A DNA stretch of 64,000 nt, taken from contig CM053029.1 of the NCBI GenBank assembly GCA_028564925.1, positions 579,350,989 to 579,414,988 of the forward strand, written 5' to 3'. The DNA comes from Lithobates sylvaticus. Taxonomy: Eukaryota; Chordata; Amphibia; Anura; Ranidae. Below are positions 21,871-32,238 of this stretch, in pieces. A program made the translations under genes and the position numbers. The notes under the pieces were generated by a model. It ran no database searches. It saw only the letters and a program-made list of their open reading frames with translations, and was not told the origin of the DNA. Within the stretch, counting starts at the first letter, position 1, and the number at the start of each line of letters is the position of its first letter.

Positions 21871-23485
21871 TATGCATATTATCTATCATGTCACTCCATT
21901 CATCCGATGTGATATTCAGTGCTAGGTCAGTCTCCCATGCTAACATGGCCTGTGATTTAGGCTCTGAATTGAAGTCGTTAAGGTGCCATTGGGCATGCTG
22001 GACCAATCTTGCCGCCAGGAAGTACTTCCATAAGTCGGGGCAGCTCAAACCCCCCCCCAGCCCTGGTTCTATACATCAAGTGTCTGCTGAGTCTGGGTCT
22101 CTTATCTTTCCAAATGAATTTCATCAATTCCGACTGCAAGTGCCCAATTGTGGCTCGGGGCACATACAGTGGGAGGGCCCTAAAATAAAACAACAGTTTC
22201 GGGAGGATAGAAAGTCCGTTCATTTTGAACGTGACTCCAGGTAGACGGGACTAGCGAAGGAAGTCAATGTCGCCGCCTCGATCGCGACATTGACACCTTG
22301 CTAGCCCCGTCACCTGGTATCCATTTAAAGGGGAATCCCTACGCCGAAAAAAACGGCGTGGGGGTCCCCCCAGATCCAAATCAGACCCTTATCCGAGCAC
22401 GCAGCCCAGCCGGTCAGGAAAGGGGGTGGGGACGAGCGAGCGCCCCCCCTCCTGAGCCGTACCAGGCCGCGTGCCCTCAACATGGGGGGTGCCCTGGGGA
22501 AAGGGGGGCCCTGCGGCCCCCCACCCCAAAGCACCTTGTCCCCATGTTGATGAGGACAAGGGCCGCTTCCTGACAACCCTGGCCGTTGGTTGTCGGGGTC
22601 TGCGGGCGGGTGGCTTATCGGAATCCGGGAGCCCCCTTTAATAAGGGGCCCCCAGATACCGGCCCCCCACCCTATGTGAATGAGTATGGGGTACGATGTA
22701 CCCCTACCCATTCACCTAATGGAGAAAAGTGTAAATAAAAAACAACACAATTTTTTAAAATACTTGCATAGCTCTGGGGGTCTTCTTCCATCTTGGGGGG
22801 TCTTCTTGCCGGACTCCTCCGCTATCTTCTGCTAGCTCTTTTACTAGCGGAGAAGCCCGACTTTCTCCTTCGTCGCCATCCGGGGGTCTTCTTCCGACTT
22901 CGGGGGTCTTGTCCCGCTCTTCTGTTCTTCTTGCCGGGCCTCCGCTTTCTTCTTCCAGTTCTTTTACTAGTGTTGGCCCGGGCTTCTGTCGCCATCGCTG
23001 TTGTCGCCGCCTTCTCCTTCTGCTTCTTCTTCTTCTTCTTTCTTAATCCGATGATGTCACAGTCCTGGAGGATGCTGGAACTGTGACATCATAAGGCCTG
23101 GTACGGCCGGGCTGCGTGCTCGAATAAGGGTCTGATATGGATTTGGGGGAACCCCCACGCTGTTTTTTCGGCGTAGGGATTCCCATTTAAATCCATACCA
23201 GGTGACGGGCCAGCAAGGTGTCAATGTCACCGATCATGGCGGCGGCATTGACTTCCTTCGCTAGTCCCGTCTACCTGGAGTCACGTTCAAAATGAACGGA
23301 CTTTACGACGTGTGTCGGCAAGTCCGTTCATTTCAAAAGTCCCGCAGACCAGCACACATACGGCCGGATTGTCCGCCGGACTGCCGAGCCCGGCGGACAA
23401 TTTTAAGTCAAAACTTCTAACTAAGTCCGCCGGACTTTTTGGAAGAAAAAGTCCGCTGGAGCCCCACACACCCCCTCCGGAGCCC

Positions 23486-23672
23486 CAAAAACGCAGAGGT
23501 GATCAAATACCACCAAAAGAAAGCTCTATTTGTGGGAGAAAAAAGGACGTCAATTTTGTTTGGGTGCCACGTTGGTTTAATTGTCAGTTAAAGCGACGCA
23601 TTGCCGTATCACAAAAAAAGTGCTCTGGTCGGGAAAGGGGTAAAATCTTCCGGGGCTGAAGCGCTTAAGGTG
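23486..23672 (-). repeat. family R fragment
   Basis: Reverse-orientation piece with the hallmark complement CCACCAAAAGAAAGCTCTAT at 23510, ending near GCGCTTAAG. Confidence 0.75.
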
Positions 23673-23701
23673 AACAAACACAAGGGTTTACAACCCCTTT
23701 A

Positions 23702-24714
23702 AACGTGCGTGTAAAGGCAGGCGTCCCAGTACTTTTGACAATATAGTGTCTGTGTATTGATTATCACACTGAATTTTGTTTAGCGCAGCTCTGATGTTTA
23801 TGTTATATTACACCCATATATAAAATTGCATGCCACCTTACCTGACATTTAGGCTTCCACTTACTTGTGAGGGTCTCACCTGGGTGACCCTACACTGGCA
23901 GGAACATTCTTTGAGTTTCAAAAGCTAAAAACTACAAACACTGGATGGCTATGTACTTAGCTTATCTTCCACTATGAACTCCCTTACACAAAGCTTATCT
24001 TACCCCAAAGAACGAGTACACTGTAGGTATGAAGTGAAGATTAACCAATCAGATTGCATAAAAGCACAATAAAAGCACCTAAATAGATTCCACTTATATT
24101 CTACAGCACTATTTTCAGTTTTATAGATTACAATATCATTTAAGTCAGAAATAGGTGTGATTTCCCGCTGAGGATGAGTAATTTCTGCTAGCACTGTGAA
24201 GACACGCTTGTTTGGAAAGAACTCCTCTGCAGTCCTCAGTTGGCTCACACTAGCCGGTCTGGCTGCAAATCAAGTGCTGAAAACTAATATGGCAGCACAT
24301 TTAAGTCGTATTTACCTTTCATCTAAGAAGAGAGAAAAGTGCTTTAAAAGGAGAACCTTCTCTGTTTGTTCAGCTAACTTTTTTAGCCGTACTTTCCAGC
24401 CAGCTTGGTCCGGGTGCCAGATCTGCTGAAGTGTTGAAAAGTAATGTGACGCCGGCAGAGCATGTGATATTTAGCTAATTCACTCAATTAAACTATCTGA
24501 GGAAGGACAAACCAGGGATGCCTTTTATTCAGTCTGGTTGATCCTAAATTATGTGCTAAGAGCCACTTAATGTGGAAATAGTCTCTTAGTGTCTGATATA
24601 TCCCCATCCCAGTACTCTGTGTAACAAAAAAAAAGTTTAAAAAAAAAGATGCAGTGTTGTACCTTCTTACCAGGCACCTGTCATTGGATAAATACTTACT
24701 AGTCTAGTTCCATA
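23702..24714. other. mostly unrecognised; Tc1-type end at left
   Basis: 23703-23750 resembles a solitary Tc1-type end (GTCCCAGTACTTTTGACAAT). The remainder to 24714 shows no repeat termini or coding motifs. Confidence 0.45.
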
Positions 24715-24718
24715 CTTG

Positions 24719-26197
24719 TGTAGCGGACCCCATGTTTAGATAGGGGAGTAGAATGGGTTTTTGTGGGTATAGGTCAGATGCAGGTCAATTTTCTGGGCCT
24801 AGTTTGTTTATTTGGGGATGGGAGTGTTAGTGTAGAATGGGGTGTGACCGCCTACACTTGGACTCAGAGATGCCTCCTCTGCTGGACAGTGGGTAGGACT
24901 GGACAGAGAGGAAGGACTGATGTCTGAGTGGCAGGAAACCCATGTGAGAGAATGGACCAATGGTTAATTTCTTTGGTCAATGGGTGTCTCTCATATAAAA
25001 AGGGGGGTCACATGCTCCGAGGGAGGCTGGAAGTTCGGAGAGAGGAGAGAGAAGGAGGGCCGGAGGGTCGGGGGGGTTCAGAGCCCCCGGAGCCTCCAAG
25101 CGGAGGTTTGAAGGCCTGGGGGTTCAGAGACCCCAGAGCTGGATAACCGGAGGAGTTGGAGTCCAGGGGACCCACAACTGGTCCCTGGAAAAGTCGCAAC
25201 CATGTAAAAGATCTAACAAAGACCGGTCGTTCCATGCGGGGATACCCCGGATCATAAAGGAGGAAGAAGTAGGAGTCAAGCGGACGGAGAAAACTGGAAA
25301 TCTGCTTTCTGTGAGTAACATGGACTGCTGATTGGGAGTGAGCAAAGGGAGTGCAACCCAGTAGTGCTATTCCATGAACACACTGTATGTCCAAGGACTG
25401 CAGTGATACAAAACATTCCAGGACTTGATAGAGGAATGACAGCAATAGTCATGGAAATAGGCAGTGTGGCCTGTGACTTTGTTGTCTCGCACACACGGTC
25501 AGAAATTCCGACCGAAAATGTCCGATCGGACCATGTTGTCGGAAAATCCGGCTGTGTGTGGGCTCCATCGGACTTTTTCCGTCGAAAAAATTTGAGATCC
25601 TGCTCTCAAATTTTCCGACAACAAAGTCTGATCGGACTTTTTCTGATCGTGTGTAGAGAATTCCGACGGACAAAGTGCCACGCATGCTCAGATCAAATTA
25701 CGAGACCAAAGCTATTGGCTACTAGCCTCTACGTAGTTCCGTCGTACGCAACGAACGTCACCACGTTCAGAATGATAGGATTTTCCGACAACTTTGTCCG
25801 ACCGTGTGTATGCAACACCAGTGTCGGACAAAATCCGTCTGAAAAAATCCGACGGATTTTGTGGTCGGAATTTCCGACTGTGATTACGGGGGCATAACTC
25901 AATGCATTATTCAGAGTGGTGCTGGTCAGTCCATATTGGAAGTGTTAAGTTCTAACCAAGCAAAAGTTGAGTGCAGGAGGGAGTCACCAGGAGAAAGAGC
26001 AGTAACATGCCTATATGATAAATTAACGGGGCATCTCATACCATCTGCTTCATCATTTATTGAAATACCCCAGAATAAAGCATTATCAACCTTAAAGTCG
26101 TCTGGTGTGTAAATTGCATGGGGAAAGAAGAAATCGGGGCTAACTGACAAAAAGGTAATGAACAACATTGCAGATCCCAAGGGAGTAGTGCGCTACA
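24719..26197 (+). mobile_element. candidate solo LTR (fossil), with nested MITE
   Basis: Bounded by TGTAGCGG and GCGCTACA, with CTTG at 24715-24718 and CTTA at 26198-26201 as a possible, slightly decayed 4-bp duplication. A TATAAAAAGG promoter-like box at 24995 and an AATAAA at 26073 fit an LTR in plus orientation. Without the MITE at 25484-25894 it is about 1.07 kb, close to the element at 13755-14833. No coding region is present. Confidence 0.5.
25484..25894. mobile_element. Harbinger-like MITE in the LTR candidate
   Basis: Same family as 61757-62173, in the opposite orientation. The right end is ACGGGGGCA followed by TAA at 25895-25897. The left end is worn (CTCGCACACACGG). Confidence 0.8.
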
Positions 26198-26298
26198 CTT
26201 ACATAGGGGTTATTTACTAAAACTGCATGATGCAAAATCTGGTGCAGCTTTGAATAGAAACCAATCAACTTTCAGGATTTTTTTTTTTTAATGCTTAA

Positions 26299-27431
26299 CC
26301 ACTTGCCACCTATTGTCAAAAGATGTCGGCAAAGTGGTTGTAAAATCCTGACGGGACGTCATATGACGTCCCCAGGATTTTGAGCCGCTGCGCGCCCCCG
26401 GGGGCGCGCATCGCGACGATCGTTGTTGCGGGGTGTCAGTCTGACACCCCGCAACTACGATCTTGGTAAAGAGTCTCCGACGGAGACTCTTTACCACGTG
26501 ATCAGCCGTATCCAATCACAGCTGATCACAGTGTAAATAGGAAAAGCCGGTAATCGGCTTTTCCTCACTCGCTGCTCCTCTGACAGGGGGGGTCTGTGCT
26601 GATCGATTATCAGTGCAGCCCCCCCGAGGATGCCCAAACTGGACCACCAGGGACGCCACCAGACCACCAGGGATGCCCATCACAAGGTATGCCACCCTAG
26701 ACCACCAGGGATGACACACAGTGTCCAGAATGGATGCCAATCAGTGCCCACAATGGATGCCAATCAGTGCCCACAATGGGCATCACTGATTGGCATGCAT
26801 TATTGTTTGGCACTGATTGGCATCCATCAATACAAAACAATGCTGCCTATCAGTGCCCATCCGTGCCACCTATCAGTGCCCATCCATGCCACCTATCAGT
26901 GCCCATCCATGCCGCCTATCAGTGCCCACCCATGCCGCCTATCCATGCCCATCCGTGCCTCCTATCCATGCCCATCCGTGCCGTCTATCCATGCCAATCC
27001 GTGCCAGCTATCAGTGCCAATTTGTGCCACCTATCAGTGCCCATCCGTGCCGCCCATCAGTGCTGCCTATCAGTGCCGCCTCATCGGTGCCCATCAGTGC
27101 CGCCTTATCAGTGCCCATCAGTGCAGCCCCATCAGTGCCCATCAGTGAAGGAGAAAACTTACTTATTTAGAAAGTTTTAAAAATGAAACAAATAAAAATA
27201 TTTTTTTTTCACAATTTTCGGTCTTTTTTTATTTGTTTAGCAAAAAATAAAAACCGCAGAGGTGATCAAAAACCACCAAAAGAAAGCTCTATTTGTGAGA
27301 AAAAAAATGATAAAAATTTCATTTGGGTACAGTGTTGCATGACCGCGCAATTGTCATTCAAATTGTGGCAGCGCTGAAAGCTCAAAATTGGTCTGGGCAG
27401 GAAGGTGTTTAAGTGCCCTGTATTGAAGTGG
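26299..27431 (-). mobile_element. TTAA-flanked family R element (R3) with minisatellite
   Basis: Between TTAA at 26295-26298 and 27432-27435, in reverse orientation relative to R1. The hallmark complement CCACCAAAAGAAAGCTCTAT is at 27274. A minisatellite fills 26720-27145. Confidence 0.75.
26720..27145 (+). repeat. minisatellite inside R3
   Basis: Units of about 20-24 bp around TATCAGTGCCCATCCGTGCC, with higher-order variation. It creates spurious open frames rich in Ile, Ser, Ala, His, Pro and Cys. Confidence 0.9.
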
Positions 27432-27549
27432 TTAACCACTTAAATACTGGGCACTTTCACCCACTTCCTGCCCACTGTGCCCAGGCCAATTTTGAGCTTT
27501 CAGCGTTGTCACACTTTACCCATAAGACATTTTTATAATTTTTTTCGCA

Positions 27550-27790
27550 CACAGCTGGTGACAGAAGGGTGGACACAGCCGGTGACAGAAGGGAGAACCA
27601 CTTCGCCAGCACACCATGGATGTCACATGCCTGATGAAGGGGTTCTGAGTGGCTCCGAAACGTTGCTATTTACGGTAACGATATGATTGCTGAATAAAGC
27701 TTTGGACCCATTCTGGAGATCCATGGTGTTCTGGGGACATTTCTCCCTTCTGACTATTCACGGTTCAGCACCCACTTATACATACAGCCA
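27550..27790 (+). repeat. hammerhead-like module with AATAAA
   Basis: CTGATGA at 27631 is followed by an imperfect GGGG/CUCC-type stem and CCGAAACGTTG at 27656. A TGAATAAAGC follows at about 27691. It has the same order of parts as in the PLE terminal repeat and the modules at 5838 and 62656. Stem III would be minimal, so cleavage is doubtful. Confidence 0.4.
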
Positions 27791-27805
27791 TCTCTATAGG
27801 AACGT

Positions 27806-28262
27806 GTATTATTATTATTATTATTATACAGGATTTATATAGTGCCAACAGTTTATGCAGCGCTTTGCAATATAAAAAGGGAGACAATACAGTTATAACA
27901 CAATTAAATACAAGAGGATTAAGAGGGCCCTGCTCAGAAGAGCTTACAATCTAAATAGGGTGGGGCAGGTGGTACAAAAGGTTGTAACAGTGGGGAATGA
28001 GTTGATGGAAGTGGTAGAAGATTAGTTGGAGGCGTGATAGGCTTCCCTGAAGAAATTAGTTTTCAGGGATCGCCTGAAGGTAGCAAGAGTAGGGGATAGC
28101 CGGACTGCTTGAGGTAGCGGATTGCAGAGGATGGGAGAGGCTCTGGAGAAATCCTGGAGACGAGCATGGGAGGAGGAGACGAGAGAGCTTGAGAGTAGGA
28201 GGTCTTGAGAAGAGTGGAGAGGACGAATTGTGTTGTGTACATTGGGAATAGTGCATTGGAAC
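27806..28262 (-). repeat. L2/CR1-like LINE 3' end
   Basis: On the minus strand a short coding remnant (SSHARLQDFSRASPILCNPL, LATFRRSLKTNFFREAY) resembles the end of an RT-bearing ORF2 of the L2/CR1 kind. A 3' UTR and an (ATT)n tail at 27808-27826 follow. It is 5'-truncated and has two siblings (48053-48485, 52769-53240). Confidence 0.8.
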
Positions 28263-28379
28263 AGCCAGTGACAGAACTCAAGGGGCGCGTTCTGGGAGGA
28301 CGTCATATGACGTCCACTCAAAATAACAAAAGTCACACCCAGCCGTCTGTTTTGCTATAGGCCAGGCAGGAAGGTGTTA

Positions 28380-28927
28380 ATTGAACAAGCTGAAGTTCTG
28401 AACAAACAGCGGATTCTGAGTGCTCCAGTTTTAGTTAGTAAGGTCGAAGGTTGACACCAGTCCATCCAATTCAACCTTAGTGTGTGAGTGTGTGTTTGTG
28501 ACACTACCCTTTTCCATATCCCTGGACTTTGCATTTGCTAAGAAACGCATCTAAAAGTTTTTTGAATTTATCTATATTCCCCTCTAACACAACCGACACA
28601 TGCTTACCATGTTAACAGTAAAGATACCTTTATGCAGTTTAGGATTGAATCATTTCTCATCCAATTTCCATGTTTAGCTGTGTGTCTTCTTTAGAGACCT
28701 TATACTAAAGTGATACTAAAGGCCTAAATATGAAAAAAAAAGAGTCATGCAGCCTGACCTGCAGTAAACCCTGACCCATTTTCAGACTCACAAACTCACT
28801 ATCAGTCATACATAAATTTGCCTGTACTTATCTAGTAGCACACTAGAGGGTGCTACACACACACATTTTTGCAAGTGTGCACACTAATGCACGTGTACTT
28901 ACTCATGTAGTTTCCTTATGCACAGAG
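28380..28927. other. weak CR1-like remnant, otherwise nothing
   Basis: 28435-28480 contains AGTCCATCCAATTCAACC, which also ends the CR1-like tail at 50354, so a decayed CR1-type piece may extend to about 28700. The rest is unrecognised. Confidence 0.4.
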
Positions 28928-29565
28928 CAATGGTGGCCCGTCCATTAGGGCCACCTGTGTGCCGCCCCCTCTCTCCACTCATGGTAATGGATAGAGTCAT
29001 GGATAGCATGACTCTATCCACGGCCGCCGCGGCCACCCCCTATTTATGCGTCTGGCCCCTTTCAGGGCACCAGGTGCATAAATTATAGCGGCCGGGTTTT
29101 TTTTTTTTTAAGCACCTGATTAGAGCCAGAGGCTGGGTGGGCTCGGGACGCAGAGGATGCGCTCCGATCCCACCCATGTGTGTTACAACAGTGAATAAAT
29201 ATTCGCTGTTGAAACACTGATCCTCAATCCAGCCAATCAGTGTTAGACCCGTTTTCTGATTGGCTGTAAAGAGAAGAGTCCCGATTGGCCACCGAGGAGG
29301 ACAGAGGAAACGGAAGTCGCCGTGATGACCCGGAGGATGAGAGGGCGCGCAGGAAAACTGCAGGAGAACCGGAGGCCACCAAGCAGGGGAAGCCGCTCGC
29401 CGCCGAGCAGGGGAAGCCGCCCGCCACTGAGCAGGGGAAGCCGCCACTGAGCAGGGGAAAATGCTGGTAATGGGGTAAGTGCTACCGACCGACCAACCTG
29501 GGGGGGTGACATACTGTTTGCCGCCCCCCCCCCCCCCCAAGAAAATTTTCCACCGCCCGCCATTG
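28928..29565 (-). mobile_element. hAT-type element, relative of 17710-18750
   Basis: CAATGGTGGCCCGTCC at the left, CCGCCCGCCATTG at the right, with GCACAGAG at 28920-28927 and GCACAGAA at 29566-29573 as an 8-bp duplication with one mismatch. It is 638 bp long. Shared parts with the first copy (in reverse) include the AAGCACCTGATTAGAGC stretch near 29111 and a hairpin at 28989-29019, but it lacks the minisatellite. Confidence 0.8.
28989..29019. repeat. hairpin in hAT element
   Basis: Arms GGATAGAGTCATG and CATGACTCTATCC around a 5-base loop. It is positionally equivalent to the 18647-18685 hairpin. Confidence 0.85.
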
Positions 29566-29573
29566 GCACAGAA

Positions 29574-30089
29574 GTGTGAGGACCACACTGGTTTCCTTCT
29601 GCTGCTGAGAATCCAACCTTCCTTACAGACAACTTCCTTTTGATATCCAAGCTCACCTTTCTGATTAGTGTAATATTTCAATATTAAGAAGAAAATCAGT
29701 CACCTGACAGTGCAAACTGTACTTATTACACATGTTATCCCTTTATACAGGCTACTGAGACACCCATTGCACTAGCTGCAAATGTTCAAACACCTATTCT
29801 TTTCTCAGGCAATACAGAATGCAGCTGTGTCTGAGAGTCAATAGGAGAACATTCCATATACCCAGCTTTATCTCCTACACACAGCTGTATCAACAATTGC
29901 TCCATGGCAGAACAACACAACCAAAATAGCAAAGTGCATACTCCAAGTGTTACTAATGATACAAAGTAATAAGATATGTTTGATGACAGTAGAGTTAACT
30001 ATGCAACAGTTACTGTTTAAATATCAAGAAATTGGCAGCATTTATATACCACTTTACTAAATAAAAAATGTGCAAATTATATTGTTATA
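29574..30089. other. no recognisable feature
   Basis: No termini, tails or coding motifs seen. Confidence 0.5.
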
Positions 30090-30321
30090 CAGTGGAACCT
30101 TGGTTTATGAGTAACGTGGTTAACGAGCGTTTTGAAAGACGAGCAACTTTTTTTTTTAAATGCTGACTCAGTTTGTGAGTGTTTTCTCGCAAAATGAGAA
30201 AAATTCAAGCTAATGGGGTGTGCAATACCGCATTTAGCCAGAGGTGTCGGGGCGCCGGGGACACTCGGAACGGTTCGGATCAGTTCGAAAATACTCAGAA
30301 TCGATCGAAAATACTCGGAAA
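30090..30321. repeat. mariner/Tigger-type terminal fragment
   Basis: Starts CAGTGGAACCTTGGTTTATG after TA, a pattern typical of a Tc1/mariner superfamily end. It is cut off at about 30321 by family R sequence. No transposase is present. Confidence 0.55.
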
Positions 30322-31075
30322 TTCACAGAAATAGAGCTTTCTTTTGGTGGTATTTGATCACCACTGCAGTTTTTATTTTTTGCTAAACAAACTAAAAAAG
30401 ACCGACATTTTTTTGTTTTCTCCTTCACTGACGGTCACTGATGAGGCAGCACTGATGGGCACTGATGAGGCGGCACTGATGGGCACTGATGAGTTGGCAC
30501 TGATGAGTTGGCACTGATAAGGTGGCACTGATGGGCACTGATGAGGAGGCACTGATATGTAGAATTGATGGGCACTGATAGGCGGCACTGATATGCAGCA
30601 CTGATGGGCATCGATAGACGGCACTGATATTCAGCGCTGATGGGCACTGATATGTGGCACTGATGGGCACTGACAGGTAGCACTGATGGGCATTGACAGC
30701 CGGCACTGATGGTCACTGACAGAACTGATAGGCACTGATAGGTGGCACTGATTGGCACTGATAGGCGGCACTGATTGGCACTGACAGGTGGCACTGATGG
30801 ACACTAATAGATGGCACTGATGGGCAGCACTGATGATTAGTCACTGACAGATTTTCCCACTGATTGGCACTGTGGCGGGCACTGGTTGGCCCTGTTGTGG
30901 GCACTGATTGGCACTGCTGTGGGCACTGACATGCGTTTCTGATGGGGTACTGACTGTCAGATAATGGGCACTGTTGGTGGCACATCTGATGGGGCTGTGC
31001 TGATAATTAATGTGCTGATTATCAGCACAGAGCCCCCCTCTGACAGGGAGAATCCCCTCTGAAGCATCTCCTCTC
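30322..31075 (+). repeat. family R fragment (R5) with minisatellite
   Basis: Begins inside the family at the hallmark AATAGAGCTTTCTTTTGGTG (30330) and runs through a minisatellite (30428-30975) to a palindromic segment around CTGATTATCAGCACAGAG (31014). The left terminus is missing. Confidence 0.7.
30428..30975 (-). repeat. minisatellite inside R5
   Basis: Many variants of GGCACTGATGGGCACTGATG. Read on the minus strand the core is CAGTGCCCATCAGTGCC, the same seed as in R3. Confidence 0.9.
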
Positions 31076-31261
31076 CAGAGAGAATAAGTTCAGTGCTCAT
31101 AACCTTTCTTCATAACTAATATCCTCCAATCCCTTTATTAGTTGTGTTGTCCTTCTCTGTTCTCGCTCTATTTCCAGTACATCCTTCCTAAAGGACTGGT
31201 GCCCAGAACTGGACAGCATACACTAGGTGCAGCCGGACCAGAGTCTTGTAGAGTGGGAGAA
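31076..31261. repeat. possible CR1-like fragment
   Basis: Contains CTGGTGCCCAGAACTGGACA near 31197, the same phrase type as the CR1-like element near 51010, so it is probably a short internal LINE piece. Confidence 0.45.
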
Positions 31262-32234
31262 TTATCTACTTCCCACCTGGCCACTGCACATATACGGCCG
31301 GGTGGGAGCCTTCTACTTCTGATAGGACGTTCCTGAGCGTCCTTCAGAAGTAGGGGGATCGTGCGCGCGCGTGTCCCGATGCCCTCATGTCACCCGGACA
31401 CGCTGCATCTCGGATTGGCAGGAGGGCCCTGTGATTGGCCCTCCTGATCACATGACGGCCGTGTCCAATCACAGCCATCATGCGATGTAAGCAAACAGCC
31501 GGTTACTAGGCAATCGGCTCTCCTCTCCTCACACGGAAGTCGTCGCTGAGGAGAGGAGAGCGGAGCGCTTCAGCCTGCTGGTGATCAGTGAGTATTAGCT
31601 GTTTTTTTACATTTTTTTACTCACTGATCACCAGTGTAGTGTCACCAACACAGTAAACACACATGTCCCCACACATGTCCCCAAAAACATACATGTCCCC
31701 AAAACACACATGTCCCCAAATAATAAAAACATGTCCCCAAATAATAAAAACACATGTCCCCCACATATGTCCCACTAAAATCACATGTCCCAATGATTAT
31801 CTGCACACATATGTCCGTGATCCCCTGCACACATCTGTACATGATCATTTGCGTACATATGTCCGTGATGACACAAACCAATTATTATACACTTAACGGA
31901 ATTTTTTTTTACTAAAAACATGTAGCAGAATACATTTTGGCTTAAATTTATGACAAAATTCGATTTTATTGGATTTCTTTTAAAATAGAAAGATGAAAAT
32001 ATTGTTTTTTTTCCCAATTTCTACTATTTTTTCGCTTATATTGCAAAAAATAAAAAACAAAGTTGTGAATAAATACCACCAAAATAAAGCTCTATTTGTG
32101 CAAACAAAATGATAACAATGTCATTTGGGTACAGCGTAGCATGACCGCGCAATTGTCATTGAAATTGCGAGAGCGCTGAAAGCTGAAAATTGGGCTGGGA
32201 AGGAAGGGGGCGAAAGTGCCCAGTATTGTAGTGG
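31262..32234 (-). mobile_element. family R element (R6)
   Basis: Ends CCAGTATTGTAGTGG before TTAA at 32235-32238. The hallmark complement ACCACCAAAATAAAGCTCTA is near 32077. A short tandem array of ACATGTCCCCAAA-type units lies at 31655-31760. The left terminus is uncertain. Confidence 0.65.
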
Positions 32235-32238
32235 TTAA

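Larger units (their letters stand above)
19290..22210 (-). mobile_element. 5'-truncated L1-like LINE with 17-bp TSD
   Basis: AAAGTCCGTTCATTTTG occurs at 19273-19289 and 22211-22227, a clear target-site duplication. On the minus strand the coding part enters at about 22205 (KLLFYFRALPLYVPRATIG, LQSELMKFIWKDKRPRL), is interrupted by a Tc1 insertion (20249-21870), and continues at 20246-19741 with FRGCGEEGSLLHTFWSCKHL and WRKVTEKIQQI, the typical C-terminal region of L1/Tx1-type ORF2. Only this C-terminal region is present; the endonuclease and RT domains are absent. The 3' end with an AT-rich tail is at the left. The frame changes at least once near 22050-22000. Confidence 0.85.
19096..23485. 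mobile_element. large TIR element (TCCGCCGGAC type) split by L1
   Basis: Starts TGCCACGTACACACGATC after TTA. It has inner inverted copies of a motif around GACGGGACTAGCGAAGGAAG (22237 and, inverted, 23251). A shorter relative is at 57693-58731. The right terminus is lost near 23485, where a family R fragment begins. It contains CpG-rich sequence and CTTCTTC-type runs but no recognisable gene. Confidence 0.65.
17652..23697. mobile_element. TTAA element holding a nest of insertions
   Basis: Left end AGTGATACTAAAG after TTAA at 17648-17651. The right end GGGTTTACAACCCCT runs into TTAA at 23698-23701. Within lie a hAT element (17710-18750), a TIR element (19096-23485) that contains an L1 (19290-22210) with a Tc1 inside it (20249-21870), and a family R fragment. 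Assigning both ends to one element is an inference from family-like termini. Confidence 0.5.
27436..28375 (+). mobile_element. TTAA-flanked family R element (R4), interrupted
   Basis: Starts CCACTTAAATACTGG directly after the TTAA shared with R3 and ends GGCAGGAAGGTG before TTAA at 28376-28379. Its middle is taken up by a hammerhead-like module (27550-27790) and an L2-like LINE tail (27806-28262). Confidence 0.6.

Noticed and set aside
25364-25897. 177-codon ORF through LTR and MITE sequence
   Set aside because: Spans a MITE; its RSD/GKS-type motifs recur wherever this MITE family occurs.
26790-27140. CRISPR-like array of short repeats
   Set aside because: Units are contiguous with no unique spacers, the host is a vertebrate, and the array lies inside a transposable element.
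26630-27180. Cys/His/Pro-rich ORFs in R3 (also 30373-30985)
   Set aside because: Encoded by the CAGTGCCCATCA minisatellite. The regular Cys and His spacing comes from the repeat and is not a zinc finger.
28955-29681. 213-codon minus-strand ORF
   Set aside because: Most of it reads through a hAT element with short GC-rich duplications; no recognisable domain or conserved start.
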